Shown piece by piece: positions 30,401 through 40,257 of a stretch of DNA of 64,000 nucleotides. This DNA comes from Baylisascaris procyonis. Lineage: Eukaryota > Nematoda > Chromadorea > Rhabditida > Ascarididae. The first letter of the stretch is position 1. Each line of letters starts with the position of its first letter. The notes beneath the pieces are model-generated. The model saw only the letters and a list, made by a program, of their open reading frames with translations, searched no databases and was not told the DNA's origin. The position numbers and the translations under genes are program-made. The stretch covers positions 4,312,501 to 4,376,500 of the forward strand of contig JAZARR010000179.1 in NCBI GenBank assembly GCA_037389465.1. The letters run 5' to 3'.

Positions 30401-33400
30401 CCACCAAATAAATTAGCAGATGCTAGTGAGAGTGCACGACATAATGTACGCAAACTGAAAAAAAAAAGAAAGAAAAACATCATTTAACCAATTCTAACCA
30501 TTGTATCAATCACTACAACATTTTCAAGAAGAATTTAGGTGCTACACCTCTGATACTATCATCTCCCCTATTATCTACGATAAAATTCGAACAAAATATA
30601 TAAAAATATCTGCTTTCTTCATGGTCCCCGAATATCCCAATTAACAAAAAATTCCCATCGCAGCATGCTACAAATATCCTTTTTTATCTAAGAAACCTCT
30701 CTGTATAATAAAAATCAATCACTGAAACCCCACAATGAGCAATCAGAAATTCCCGAATTTCCGACTCACAATGCAACATGAGTCTTGTTCATTTAATTTT
30801 TTTATGATTACCTAACATGAAAGCGTTTAAAACAAGAACGCTATGCTCACGTTATAAATAAGAACTAACTACTGCAATAAACTGAGGTCAATAACAAATT
30901 TTGGAATCTATGCGGGTCACCGTCCCCTCTTTCCTCTCCTCTCAAGAGCCCCTCTCCCCCTCCTCGGCACAGCCTACGAAAGAAACAAAAGATTTTGGCA
31001 AATTACACCGTTTGCTGCACCCATTTCTATGAGTGGAAAATTATTAAAATCTAATCTACTAAACAATAATATTGATAGAATTTATCATGGTGCAGAAGGC
31101 TTTTTCTCAACAGCTTGTACAACTTGTCCAAAAACATTTTCTCTCAAACTTACATTGGGCTCTTATTAAAATAAGAAAAGATGTCTCTATAAATCCAACT
31201 TTGCGTTTGAATGAAAACATTACAACCCATGGGGCTTAATTCCAGATTATACGGTGATACGAATCCTATAATATCAATAATATATACAAACATATAAATA
31301 ATATAATATCAAATAATATCAAACATCACCAACGAATCTAAACCGCCTTAAGGAGAGCTAAGACTATCCAGAACAAAAAAAAAAAAAAACAGTCTGTGGG
31401 AATTTCCTTTCGCCAGAAAATTTATGAAAAACTTTTCTCATTTCATAAATGTCCCAAGCCAATCTTGCGTGAAAAATAACACAAAACTAAATATTAAATT
31501 AGTAACTTACCTATATTTCCCAGGTAACATTTCACGTAAAGCTTTGTATAATTCCAATACAGAACTCAATCGACGAGCCTCTAAAGCAGGTAAATAGGTA
31601 TGTCCAATAATACTTAACTGATTCATATCCGTCGTCTCTCTCACAAATATTTCAGTGAATCTTGTCCTGCAATGTCATATTGTGTCAGTTTTCCGATCAA
31701 CGTCATACTGTATCAGTTTTCCAATCAATGTCATACTGTATCAGTCTTCTGGTCAACATCACACTGTTTCGGTTTTCCGGTACGGATGCTAATTACGTAT
31801 TGCAGTGCATCATTAAACATAACATACAATCTAAAAATAGCCTCATATATTAGCAGTCAATCACCGTTGATTAACTCTGCGACATGAAAAAGACATTCGC
31901 AGCTTTAACCAAAGCTAAGAAAACATCACTGAGAATAATATTTATATCTATAGAAAATTCAGATCACTGAGTTCTGGTATCTAGGAGCTGAGTGCGAATA
32001 TAGAAACATGGAAAAAAGAAAGCGGGGACAGAGATCGGCTCAAACTGTCTAAGTGACCTAACGTCGCCCCCTCCCTCCAGCCTTTCAGCAAATCGCCTTT
32101 TGTGCTCCGCATTTCCACTTGATACCCTTCGAGCCACATATTTGACCTTCATGTGATCACACAGTTATTTTAGAACGATGAAAACTGCAAGTAAAGATAG
32201 TCAAATACAACAGTATCTAACCTTACTCCCTCCGGAAGGTTTCTTTTTCCGGTATCGGTAGCCGGATTCATACATGCGAACAATCTGAATTGTGGATGGC
32301 GACTAGTGGCATCGTCCATAACATGCACAATGGCATCGAGGCATTCAGATGGTGCCAAGTTTATTTCATCAACCAAGAGCCAATCACCTCGTTCGGCTGC
32401 CTTAATCCAAAGAGCAAAGATCGATGGGACAACAATCATTGACAGATATTCCTCGTTCCTATCGATGCAATAGATGCTTTTTGAATAAAATGATAGTACT
32501 GATAAAACATGGCACCTTCCTTTATATATCGTTATTACGAATTAAACTCCCTCTTGTTTTACCGAATACCTCCCCTCCCCTCCTTTCATCCTTCCATATA
32601 AACGCGTCTGATAATAATAACTTGCCCTAACTACCAGTGGGTCACCTCATCTATATAATTCAGGCCGTTCCCTCTCATCATGAAGCGAATGACCTGAACT
32701 CAAACCTAGTCTGCACCTATGTTAAACTAGGCTAGCCTATTTTACAGTCACTAGTAAGCTAGGTATGCGAGGTGCTGAACATAAATGAACCGATGAACCA
32801 ATGCACAAGCAGCCACCTGATGTAGCCGCCCTATGAAGAGGAGATATTTTACAAAAACCAACAATAAACAATCACTATAAACAAAAATAATATCACAGTA
32901 ATATATCAAAATCAATTATACACTCAACGAAAACTCCTTCCTCCTGTACCTCAATAAAAAGGTGAACAAACCTCAGCAACAACACCTCGTACATATGCGA
33001 ATGGTAGTGCGGCCTTCATCACCGCTTGTTTGAAGCGTTCAGCACGAACCAATAGATTTGCCCATCTCGGATGCCAATTCACTTTTGATGGCATCATGAG
33101 TGCCTTCCTAGCAATTTCACTCATTATGCTCACGAAATCGGCATAACGACCAGCTTTCAAACATTTCTAAAAATAATATCAGTATTAATAACCAGCTATT
33201 AACTTATGTGGTCTCACATTTAAGATCACCTGTAATTAGATAAATGCGCTTGTTGTTTTTTGAATTTTAATGACCTACATTTCTGATCTTTTAATCTTTA
33301 ATGTTTTTTATATCTCCAAGAGTCTATCAAGATGGCCATATCCACATCGCAAGAAATTATATCTACAGCACATTTCATGTTTCAAGTCCCACAGCACTCA

Positions 33401-36400
33401 ATTAGAAGCAAAATTAGTTCTGCATGCACCGATCAACTACCTGCACCTCCGGTGACCTCAACTTTTTCCGAAAAAGAACTGTAGGGATTCAGAGCACTAG
33501 TTGCACCTTCACCTTTATTGCTCATTTATGTAGGTCTTGCTGCCACACGACTGTCAACTCACCAATAAATTTAGCTTAAAACTCGTCTCATGGTCATTGC
33601 ACTCGACAAAAATCTTTTTACTTAATGTTTCAAATGTTCTTTTCCGTAATTTTATTTGTTTTTTTTTTCAATCTTTTATTGCAAATATTCCTCACCAACA
33701 GCAATCGAGACACAGCAAACTTTCCAGTACTCATTGCGAATTTCTCTCTCTCCTTCCGATATAAAACTTTCTCGGAGTTTAAATTTTCATAAACACTCCG
33801 TCATGCCGACATTACCTATTCCAGGTGGAACTTTTAACAATAATATCGGACAAATTCAATAAACCTTCAAATGAAAGCCCACATGGTGGGAGCTTTCAGG
33901 GAATACCCATCGAAATGAACCGAAAATTCGCAAACTCAATTTTCTTAATAAAGCGGGTAATTATCAAAATTTTCCGCATTAAAAAACTGCATAAAGACTG
34001 ACTCAATTTCTTAGTGCAAATGAAGCAATGAATACCTAATCTATGCACTAAAATTATCTCCATGTCGTCTTCTTATTTCTTACGATAAAATAATTGCATC
34101 AAGAAACAAATAAATAACTTCAGGTTACACCTCACACTTCGAGAGAAAGGCGACGTTTCTTTGAGCATCAAAACATTCCAGAAATAATTGGTCGTAGAAA
34201 CTCTTCAACGGTTGAAGCATACTATTCAACGACACTGGTTTGTATCTAAAAATTAACACCAATCTTCCTTTACTGTATAAGTAGAGAATAACAATCATAA
34301 CCCATTACGGACCTTTATTTTGCTTGCTTAACTCATTTAACCGATATATACCGCGTTCACTCGAAAGCAGAGCACAACATTAGCACAATTACCCAAGGGG
34401 ACCACCTTCACCTCAGTGATAGAATAATTAGGCCTAGCAATCCGGAAGGTTACCGATCATCTGAACAGCAACGCGGGAATGATATAAGCGGCAATACACA
34501 AATATATTAATCTAAGAGACAAAGAATGCTGTACAGAAAATACCTGAGTAAGCATAAGTTGGGAGGTAAATAAACGGAAGGAAGAAAGCAGAAAAGAGAG
34601 AAATCCTTCCCGGGCGAAATGCAATAAAACATGATCTATAGCCATGGACGTTCGTTATTTTCGTTTCATGTCCTCTCAAAGTCGAATTACCATCCGATGA
34701 CACTACTCTTCCGAACCACTACAAAATGCTTTGCCTACATATCATAGTCTTACATTTCCATCTAAGTTACATCTAAACTATTTGCATCAATAATAGCTGA
34801 ACGTATGTGCCATGTGACTATGTTAAAACCACATTCCAGTACTTTTCAGGATTGCTTCGATGACCACTGAAAAGCCATATGAATTCCGAAATTCCATTGC
34901 AACATCAGAAGTGAAAATAAAGAATTGGAATTTGAGAATTAGAAAAGAAAAATGCACTAACCCGCCAATGAGGTCACTGGAATCAGAATGTTGCGAGAGG
35001 TTTACCACTCGAAGAGTGACATTAGCATGAGCGGCAATTGACTGCACAATTGACGTCTTTCCGACACCCGTTTCACCGACCAGCAATACAGGCTCATTAC
35101 GACCGATACATACGGCTACTCGTTCCATTAACTGACAAACATCACGCGTCACACCCAATAATGAACGCTTACTGCAAAATATTCACTCATTTATACAGTA
35201 AGAATTCTGCCTAAAACATACCATAAACCCTTTAAAGAACTCTCAATTTCCTCCCCTCCCCCCCCCCCGGGCAAAAAAGCCTGTCTTTAGAGAGAGGATA
35301 CCTGGAATAAACCACCACTTTTATTATTAAATTAAAAGAAGTTCAAGATAAAATGCCTTGATCTTGAATGGCCGATTACTTGTGTTGCAATCAAAAAAAA
35401 AAAAAAAAAAAAAGAGAACAAGAATTTTACCCACTTAGAAATACACACTCGACTTATATTGGCGAAAATTTTTGCCAAATATCGTGCTTCTCAAACAAAT
35501 TTGACCTGCTGAACCTCGGATCAGATACATGTCTATAAAATGTAACGAGTATTCTTAGAACATTTTAAAATTCAATTAAAGCCTTTTTCCTCAAATATTT
35601 TGATAGAGAGTCTAACTCACAAATCCAGGTGTTAAATAGCTTCATATCGATCCTAGAGGTAAAATTTTACTAAGCAGCTGTGGTCCAATAACATCATCGC
35701 TATTTACCTCTGCACATCCATTTGTTTTGATATCTTCAACTTTGCACGCCCACAAATAAAATGTTCTTGTTCAACCGATATGCAAGGCATACGTAGATTT
35801 AAATAGTATTCGAGTTGTTCTTTGCTTACTGACAGATGGTTGGAAATAATCTGTGACAGCTTTATGACGTCATCGAAAGACGCACAATGCAATGCCCAAA
35901 CATCACTTAGTTCACCCAATATAGCGATATTATCCGTCAAATCCGTTACGTATTGTAATCGTTCACATGCACGAAATAAATCACTGAAATTCAATTAGCA
36001 TTTTGAATAAGCATTATAAATTAGTCTAATATGTTCGCTATCGCTGATTGCTGATATAAAGTAAAAAACTGTCATAATTATTTGAATACAATCTCTCCCC
36101 TCGGAAAAAAAGTAAATTTCAAGCTTAATCAGAAAAGAAATCCCATCAGCGAAACAGAACATCTCAATTTCCTATGCAAGCTACTCACAATTCGCGCGCA
36201 TACATATTTCACCATATTAGCAAAACTACAATGAAAGGCTTTTCATGCACTACATAAAATACAAGTCCCCCCTTCGCCTTAAATATATTCACCCATCTCT
36301 AACTTATGAAGAATAGAAGCTCCTGGGATTCTATTCGGGTGAATACGGTAGACAGCTGATTTAAAAAAAAACAAACAACAACAACAGAAATGAATGTTTA

Positions 36401-37773
36401 AACGTATAAAACTCACGTTGATGTTAGCATCCTCCTCGAATGTTGCCTAATTTCAGCGTTCGCAGCAATAACTTCATTGAAAATGACAATCAATTTACGT
36501 GCCACTCCAGCTACTCGACCATATTTAACACAGATTATTCGTCTTAATTCCTCTTCACTGAATGGTGGTAACGTAACATGAAGCCGAATCGATGATAACA
36601 GAACCATCGCATCGGCAGCCATCGATGACCCACCTGACAATGATGTCCTGCAATAACGCTACTTCATAACCAACACACTACTGAATACAAATCACCTCTA
36701 ATGGCTATCATCTAGACTGTTACGTTGGCATAGTTGAAACTTACTTCATCAGATATTCAATTAGTAGAATATCCCTTGGATATGCCAGGAAATAAAAAAT
36801 CGTCTTGTGAATTTAATTAACAAAGAGAAATTATAAAATTTTCCAGCAGTTTTCCAACAAATTTATTATCCGTTGAAATATAAAAATAAACGAACTATAT
36901 AAAAATAAAGGAAATATATCTATATGCCTATCCAATAATCTCACTAATAAACAGCGCGGGAACTAGAAAGGTTCATAAAGAAAAAAGCGAAGGAACTTGA
37001 AATGATGCTAATCAAACAATGGATCACATTTTCCGCTCATTAAACTTAATTACTCGGCAAAGTAATGCACTAAGTAGAATCTGTTGGATTGAAGATAGCG
37101 CCTTAGGCTGACTGGCCAAATAAGAAAGATTCAATTAATTTGTGTTATACTCAAGCGTTCTAACAAATTTGTTTTATACTCATCCATTATAACAAATTTA
37201 TGTTATAATAGATTGTCACTTAGCATAAAAATTTCCGTTTTATCGAGTTTTCATTCTTCTAATCATGAATAAAGGCTCACGAATAAAAAAAAAAATTTAG
37301 TTAAAGTTTTCAAATCTTTAGAAATTAAATGAAATTAAGAATCAATATTTGTATAAGAGTTGCAATTAAGTCACTGCAGTGAACAAATCATTAAGCAATA
37401 AAAAATATCACACATCTCTTAGTGATTTCGTTACAGCTTTATCAAAACTGATAAAAAACGATCTATGTCACTCTCAACATTCTGTAAAACAACCTGTATC
37501 ATTCTCAACATCCTGTAAAACAACCTGTATCATTCTCAACATCCTGTAAAACAACCTGTATCATTCTCAACATCCTGCAAGGAAAGTAGTAGTGCACTAT
37601 CCAGTATTAAACATCCTAAGTGAAGACGAGGCCAGGCAAGGAATAAATAAAAACGCAATTCAAATATCATTCTAAGAAAGAAAAGAAAGAACGATTCGAT
37701 GGTCTTTGAAAAATATATGACATCCTTTCACTGTCTTCAAAAGTATGGAATGGTCTTACTGAAAAGAAAGAAA

Positions 37774-37834
<61 letters not shown>

Positions 37835-39987
37835 AATGAATTGAGGCTAGAAAAATACGATAGCAATGTAACCTCAACGTAGCGACAACAAATGCTTCAG
37901 GATGCATTTCAATAATTTCACCAGCGTTTATCTTTGCCCATCGTCGTTCACAAAGATCGATTATCGCCGAAATTAAATCGACTGATGCACAGTCGATGTC
38001 TTCTAATAGTATAATCCCTGGTTTGCGAATCACCTTCAAAAATTAGATACTCATTGGTATAACAAAGAACAGAGGGAGTAATAGAGAGGGATAGTGCGGT
38101 TCTACGACCTTTCTGACATAAATGAGTGACAGAATTGGTGAAGGGAGGGTGGAGCAAGGAGAGAGGGAGTGGAAGAAATTTCAAGCATTTTTCCAGAATA
38201 TTTTTCACTAAGAAAGATAGGGGATCATTTCGTTTCGTTAGAATAGTGAAAAATCTTGAATATCGCCTAAACTCTTTACAAGAAATGCCCACAAACAATA
38301 AAAAATCAACTTCTGTCTCCCTCTCAAAACTTCAACTTTTTTAAACCACAAAATAAACTTCTGGGCCATCAAAGCCAACGATACGTTCAATCTCATCTCT
38401 AAATGCATATTGCATATTGAAGGAATCGACAGTCGTGGACCGTTTCGTACGCCATACTGCATCCACTTCTCAAGCTTTTAAGCTGCGGCTGGGTGCTCTC
38501 GACCTAAGCAGTGCTCCTGCTCTTATGCTCTTATTGAATTGTCTACTCGCTTAAACTGTAGCTTTACGAATGTTTCGATGCTTCTTGCTGTTCATGCGCA
38601 CACATTTTTATATAGTTTCCCACTTTGGGACGTTGAAATAAATAAATAAAAAACGAAAAAGTTATCGCTAAATATTCGCCAATATTTTTTCTCAAAATCT
38701 GTCAATTATTCAAAAATCGAAAAAGTTATCGATCGATTTCTATCGCACTTCTTGCGTATTTAAATGAGTAAATAAACAGAAGATAAGTCCTTTCCCCTGC
38801 CTCCTCCTCCATTATCTTTGTTCTACCCCGAGTAATATAAATGGAAGAAAAAAGAAAAAAGAAAAGTAAATGAAAATTTTTCTATAGACGGTAGGAGGTC
38901 TACCTTTCCGTCATGCATAACATTTGGCAGTATTGATATCACACCTCAAAGGAAGTAATGGTCGGTGAAAATGAGCAAAGATCACTTCAAAGATGAGAAA
39001 ACATCGCTAACTTTAGTGAACGAGCTTGGTTTCCATATGAATTCACCGGGAATTTCAGCACAGTGAAATGCGCCATAGAGTGTTTTTGAGTCGATTTGAT
39101 CGCCCATTTGAAAGATACTCAATGGTAACTTTCTAATTGAAGCAATTTCGCGAATTAAACATGTTTTACCACAACCAATCGGACCCTGAAATAGAACTAT
39201 CAAGTCAAATATAATAAACGATCGGCATTAATTTTCGATAAATCTTTATGATATGGTACGGTCGAAGTTAGAAAATCATATCCGTGAAATTTCTTATAGA
39301 TGAATATCGTATACCTCTAAATCCATGCAAAGAAAGTAAACTGTAACCCCATCCCTTCTTTATTACACAATATTAGGCCGCAGTATATTTTAAAGATAAG
39401 TTTGAAGTTGTACACTGCCGCGGCATTATTTGTTGGCCACTTTTGATCTTTTATGTTGTTGAGCACATTTTCAATAAGTTTAAAAAACGTTTTATAACGC
39501 CATCGCCAACGATAGTATTTCTTAATAAGTAGGGCGGGCTTAATTCGGACTAATTTCCTGTCTACATCTGAATCATAAACCAGATCGGACTTAGGTCCAT
39601 AGTCGTGGAAGATATTTATCCCAGTCCACACTCACCGCAACCGCCCTTTATTCTGTAGCTATCAACTTCAATGTAAAAAAATAAAAAATAAATAAATAAA
39701 AGACTGCGAGAATTCGATCGCTTATAAGAAATTAAATAAAAATAAAAATGCATTAAATTACATAAAATACTCACCTTAACTAGCACTAAGCAGTGAGCTC
39801 TCATTCCAACTTCGATTTGCTCCCTAAATGCCAATCGTGTTGGTATACAATCTATTCCAATTGGGTGGTCTTCTTGATCCTCGATGGATTCGTCGTCGTT
39901 TCGCGTCTTTTTGTCATCATCAGATCGTTCACCGGATGAAATTGTCCTATTTGCTTTACGTTTGCGATTTTTACGGCCTTTTGACAT
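1..39987 (-). CDS. MDN1: Midasin (MDN1/Rea1), dynein-like AAA+ ATPase of 60S ribosome assembly; 3' part outside window
   Basis: Midasin pulls assembly factors (Ytm1, Rsa4) off pre-60S particles in the nucleolus and nucleoplasm. About 50 exons were traced on the minus strand, with GT/AG borders and matching phases over most of the chain. Exons, 5' to 3': 39987-39775, 39185-39012, 38033-37873, 36647-36417, 35983-35708, then the AAA2-AAA6 and linker exons given in the module entries. Order and sequence follow human MDN1 throughout: six AAA modules in about 1,900 residues, then a helical linker. About 2,980 residues are visible; the acidic region and MIDAS domain must lie beyond position 1. The start is the ATG at 39985-39987, before a lysine/arginine-rich basic segment. 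Phase is unresolved at three joins: 13189 to 12845, 2780 to 1583, and 784 to 353. Identification is very secure; individual borders less so. Confidence 0.95.
2972..2992 (-). other. MDN1: Putative 21-nt microexon of MDN1
   Basis: It is flanked by an AG acceptor (GAGTAG) and a strong CTG|GTAAGT donor, and encodes NSYQLIL in phase 0 on both sides. An in-frame TAG immediately upstream prevents extension, yet the good donor and the join to RMINEYSAYPD need coding sequence here. The upstream exon end (3075 with GTAGAT, or 3054 with GTCGCA) is uncertain. Confidence 0.5.
4450..12845 (-). CDS. MDN1: MDN1 linker, proximal part (12 exons)
   Basis: Exons 12845-12702, 12243-12000, 11665-11527, 11300-11200, 9800-9664, 9081-8979, 8034-7898, 7689-7492, 6935-6777, 6270-6080, 5678-5468 and 4644-4450. 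All eleven joins keep one reading frame, which is the main evidence, since linker sequence diverges fast. The last exon (SSQLQTG-like region, ending GFRPSYND) resembles human residues around RDLEDEVVVSYSHPHVRLL and FRPQLPAYE. The predicted product is almost entirely alpha-helical, as in the Rea1 linker that links ring movement to substrate removal. Weakest exons by similarity: 12845-12702, 9800-9664 and 9081-8979. The introns at 9801-11199 and 8035-8978 contain nothing else I can support. Confidence 0.75.
5809..5892. repeat. 24-bp tandem repeat, 3.5 copies
   Basis: Three perfect copies of ggcgaaaattttttgcaacg plus aaat, then half a copy, within the MDN1 intron between 6080 and 5678. Translated it mimics a repeated peptide (NFRHFVAK), but no splice sites support coding. 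Confidence 0.92.
13189..17323 (-). CDS. MDN1: MDN1 AAA6 module, probably ATPase-dead (6 exons)
   Basis: Exons 17323-17119, 16859-16709, 16170-16035, 15066-14959, 14135-14015 and 13255-13189. The P-loop reads GKVNIGKA (17221-17244), with alanine where Walker A needs serine or threonine. The Walker B position reads ILIENVN, without the D-E pair; the human equivalent, as I recall it, is LLMDNVN. Conserved landmarks: LLGSFEQ, FDWVNSSFLDA, VLDRLNTCLE, FFTMDPANGSISRAMRNR. The acceptor of exon 3 was placed at 16170 because the more obvious upstream AG gives a stop. The small exon 13255-13189 continues in phase but its own 3' join is unresolved. AAA6 is also thought non-catalytic in yeast and human. 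Confidence 0.87.
18032..22319 (-). CDS. MDN1: MDN1 AAA5 module (7 exons)
   Basis: Exons 22319-22126, 21534-21399, 20861-20736, 20475-20272, 19496-19284, 18810-18739 and 18165-18032. Walker A is GAPGCGKSS (ILMEGAPGCGKSS). Then come RLNLSDQT, DLSDLFGSDVP and FAWKDGPVL. Walker B is split by an intron after the glutamate (WILLDE | MNLASQSVLEGLNACLD). The sensor is FFACQNPRKQGG, followed by SFVNRFT, and FEFNLRDLLRWAEL matches human WEFNLRDLFRW. The 72-nt exon 18810-18739 encodes 24 residues ending RTPEDRRK. The intron before 19496 ends in a TTTA microsatellite that directly forms the acceptor. Frame is continuous through all seven exons. Confidence 0.92.
19139..19232. repeat. 47-bp tandem duplication
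   Basis: Two copies of a unit starting ttcaacgaaatattacag and ending near cccagtata, with one substitution seen. It lies about 50 bp downstream of the donor of exon 19496-19284. Confidence 0.85.
19497..19573. repeat. (AAAT)n microsatellite forming the 3' end of an MDN1 intron
   Basis: About 18 tetranucleotide units, with a few variants, run directly into the AAG acceptor of exon 19496-19284. On the transcribed strand the repeat (TTTA) replaces the usual pyrimidine tract. Confidence 0.9.
21257..21271. repeat. Poly-C run of 15
   Basis: Longest C homopolymer in the window, in the intron between exons 21534-21399 and 20861-20736. Similar runs of 10-12 occur at 9163, 23136, 35258 and 60856, and a G run of 11 at 59082. 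Confidence 0.9.
22879..26597 (-). CDS. MDN1: MDN1 AAA4 module (5 exons)
   Basis: Exons 26597-26302, 25834-25664, 24759-24613, 23927-23731 and 23065-22879. Walker A is GDTGCGKTT (LMVGDTGCGKTT). The second exon has SVNCHERTETSDFLGS and Walker B LLIDEISLAADS. The third has VLERLNPLLE and sensor VVATMNPGGDYGKKE. The fourth starts LSKALRNRFTEFWCP, with the RNRF arginine segment of the family. The fifth starts RCGISIRDVV. All catalytic motifs are intact. The preceding intron (26598-27624, about 1 kb) is one of the larger ones and less AT-rich than its surroundings. Confidence 0.93.
23317..23406. repeat. 48-bp degenerate tandem duplication
   Basis: Two copies of gagattggagtatatgacc..., about 85-90 percent alike by eye, in the intron between exons 23927-23731 and 23065-22879. 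Confidence 0.8.
26112..26210 (+). repeat. Polypurine tract of about 100 bp
   Basis: Nearly uninterrupted A/G sequence (gaagaaaggagcagcaaggg and on). It lies in the intron between exons 26597-26302 and 25834-25664, where it appears as a long pyrimidine tract in the MDN1 pre-mRNA. Capable of triplex formation. Confidence 0.8.
26938..27010. repeat. TTTA/TATTTA microsatellite
   Basis: Runs of tttattta and atattt units in the large intron before the AAA4 exon. Confidence 0.85.
27229..27612 (+). other. Open, less AT-rich stretch inside an MDN1 intron
   Basis: A 127-codon plus-strand frame with no recognisable domain, in the 1-kb intron between exons 27812-27625 and 26597-26302; its 3' end lies 13 bp from the upstream exon's donor. 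Base composition is visibly richer in G and C than the neighbouring introns. It could be chance, a degraded insertion or an antisense transcript. Confidence 0.25.
27625..29640 (-). CDS. MDN1: MDN1 AAA3 module (4 exons)
   Basis: Exons 29640-29469, 29015-28797, 28376-28171 and 27812-27625. The first exon starts NVEGYWVEAG (human VEGYWIAVG) and carries Walker A GETSAGKT. Next come RINNHEHTDLQEYIGSY and Walker B WVILDELNLAPTDV. The third exon has LLDENRELF, FRLFATQNP with the sensor asparagine, and RALINRFV. The fourth has GLMTLRDVFRWAKR. Its acceptor was fixed by phase: the AG before 27812 keeps the frame, while the next AG (exon from 27804) would give a stop. The module ends in phase 1 (CAAG|GTTGG) and joins AAA4 to restore a conserved DQG-FFLLAAR junction. 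Confidence 0.93.
30236..35171 (-). CDS. MDN1: MDN1 AAA2 module (6 exons)
   Basis: Exons 35171-34962, 34245-34131, 33166-32972, 32400-32222, 31666-31511 and 30454-30236, all phase-consistent. Walker A is GETGVGKT (VLLVGETGVGKTS). Exon 2 begins with the conserved GGYKPV motif. The Walker B exon reads WLLVDEINLAPSE, followed by sensor FRLFACMNPATD and GKRNLPEGVR, then RFTEIFVRET. The last exon holds SLRTLCRAL, matching human YSLRTLCRAL. All catalytic motifs are intact, so this site is predicted to bind and hydrolyse ATP. The acceptor of exon 31666-31511 abuts a 28-bp minisatellite instead of a pyrimidine tract. Confidence 0.92.
31671..31780. repeat. 28-bp minisatellite, four degenerate copies, touching a splice acceptor
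   Basis: Copies start at 31671, 31699, 31727 and 31755 (core gtcatactgtatcagttttc). The first copy begins one base beyond the TTGCAG acceptor of exon 31666-31511. That intron therefore has no ordinary pyrimidine tract. Confidence 0.85.
35708..39987 (-). CDS. MDN1: MDN1 N-terminus and AAA1 module (5 exons)
   Basis: Exons 39987-39775, 39185-39012, 38033-37873, 36647-36417 and 35983-35708, joined in phases 0,0,2,2. Residues 1-45 are basic and then acidic (MSKGRKNRKRK, DDDKKTRNDDES), like a nucleolar targeting tail. The AAA1 Walker A GPIGCGKT opens exon 2. GEFIWKP ends that exon, and exon 3 carries the Walker B-like ILLEDID. The sensor region FVVATLR lacks the usual asparagine, as in human AAA1 (recalled FATRR). 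The lid begins at SGGSSMAADAM and the inter-module helices at DLFRACERL. The introns hold a diverged transposon relic (about 38465-38580), a 54-bp AT run and a 31-bp minisatellite. Confidence 0.88.
37469..37577. repeat. 31-bp minisatellite, 3.5 copies
   Basis: Unit cattctcaacatcctgtaaa plus acaacctgtat, three nearly perfect copies and a partial one. It lies in the intron between exons 38033-37873 and 36647-36417. Confidence 0.92.
37777..37830. repeat. (AT)27 microsatellite
   Basis: Uninterrupted AT dinucleotides starting about 40 bp after the donor of the AAA1 Walker B exon. Likely polymorphic. Confidence 0.95.
38465..38580 (+). mobile_element. Diverged relic related to the long-TIR element
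   Basis: Shares with 42295-42410 an almost unchanged core, cttatgctcttattgaattg, plus recognisable flanks (cgacctaagca, gctgcgg, then a diverged tail). It has the same orientation as the right TIR. It lies in MDN1 intron 2 and has no intact end, so the family has an older history in this genome. Confidence 0.65.
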
Positions 39988-40005
39988 CACTAAAAGCAAA
40001 ACCAA
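39988..40005 (-). promoter_or_regulatory. MDN1: Probable trans-splice acceptor of MDN1 mRNA
   Basis: On the minus strand the sequence just before the MDN1 ATG reads TTTTGCTTTTAG, then TG, then ATG. The acceptor G falls at 39990. No upstream exon with coding potential continues the frame in a conserved way. In nematodes such a site 2 nt before the start codon usually receives a spliced leader. A 5'-UTR intron is the alternative. Confidence 0.5.
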
Positions 40006-40193
40006 TATATTAGACTAATTCATAAGAAGGGAATACAATAAGACCGCGGCATTTATTCTAACAAAGTAAATGATTATCAATTGAAAGCAGAAATAATTTT
40101 TTTTTTTTTGGAGAAAAAAATTCTGATTACAATGAGGTGGCAGACTGGGGTATTAATATATAAAGAAACGGTAAATTTATAGGATGTAATATG

Positions 40194-40257
40194 ATCGAAG
40201 AGAATATAATAATCTTCAACGTTTATGAACGTTGAAGACTATTATTTCCTCTTCGAT
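40194..40257. repeat. 64-bp imperfect hairpin upstream of MDN1
   Basis: Two 29-base arms with three mismatches enclose a 6-base loop (ttatga). The left arm starts atcgaagag and ends cttcaacgt; the right arm is its reverse complement. It lies about 200 bp upstream of the MDN1 start and is followed at once by a run of T. It could be a tiny MITE remnant, a small RNA hairpin or a cruciform. Confidence 0.7.

Noticed and set aside
37469..37577. Possible CRISPR-like array (31-bp repeats)
   Set aside because: The copies are directly tandem with no spacers, and the window is eukaryotic; it is a minisatellite.
38238..38462. Extra MDN1 exon between the Walker A and Walker B exons
   Set aside because: Exons 39185-39012 and 38033-37873 join in phase and match the human protein without a gap, so this open frame is intronic and partly transposon-derived.
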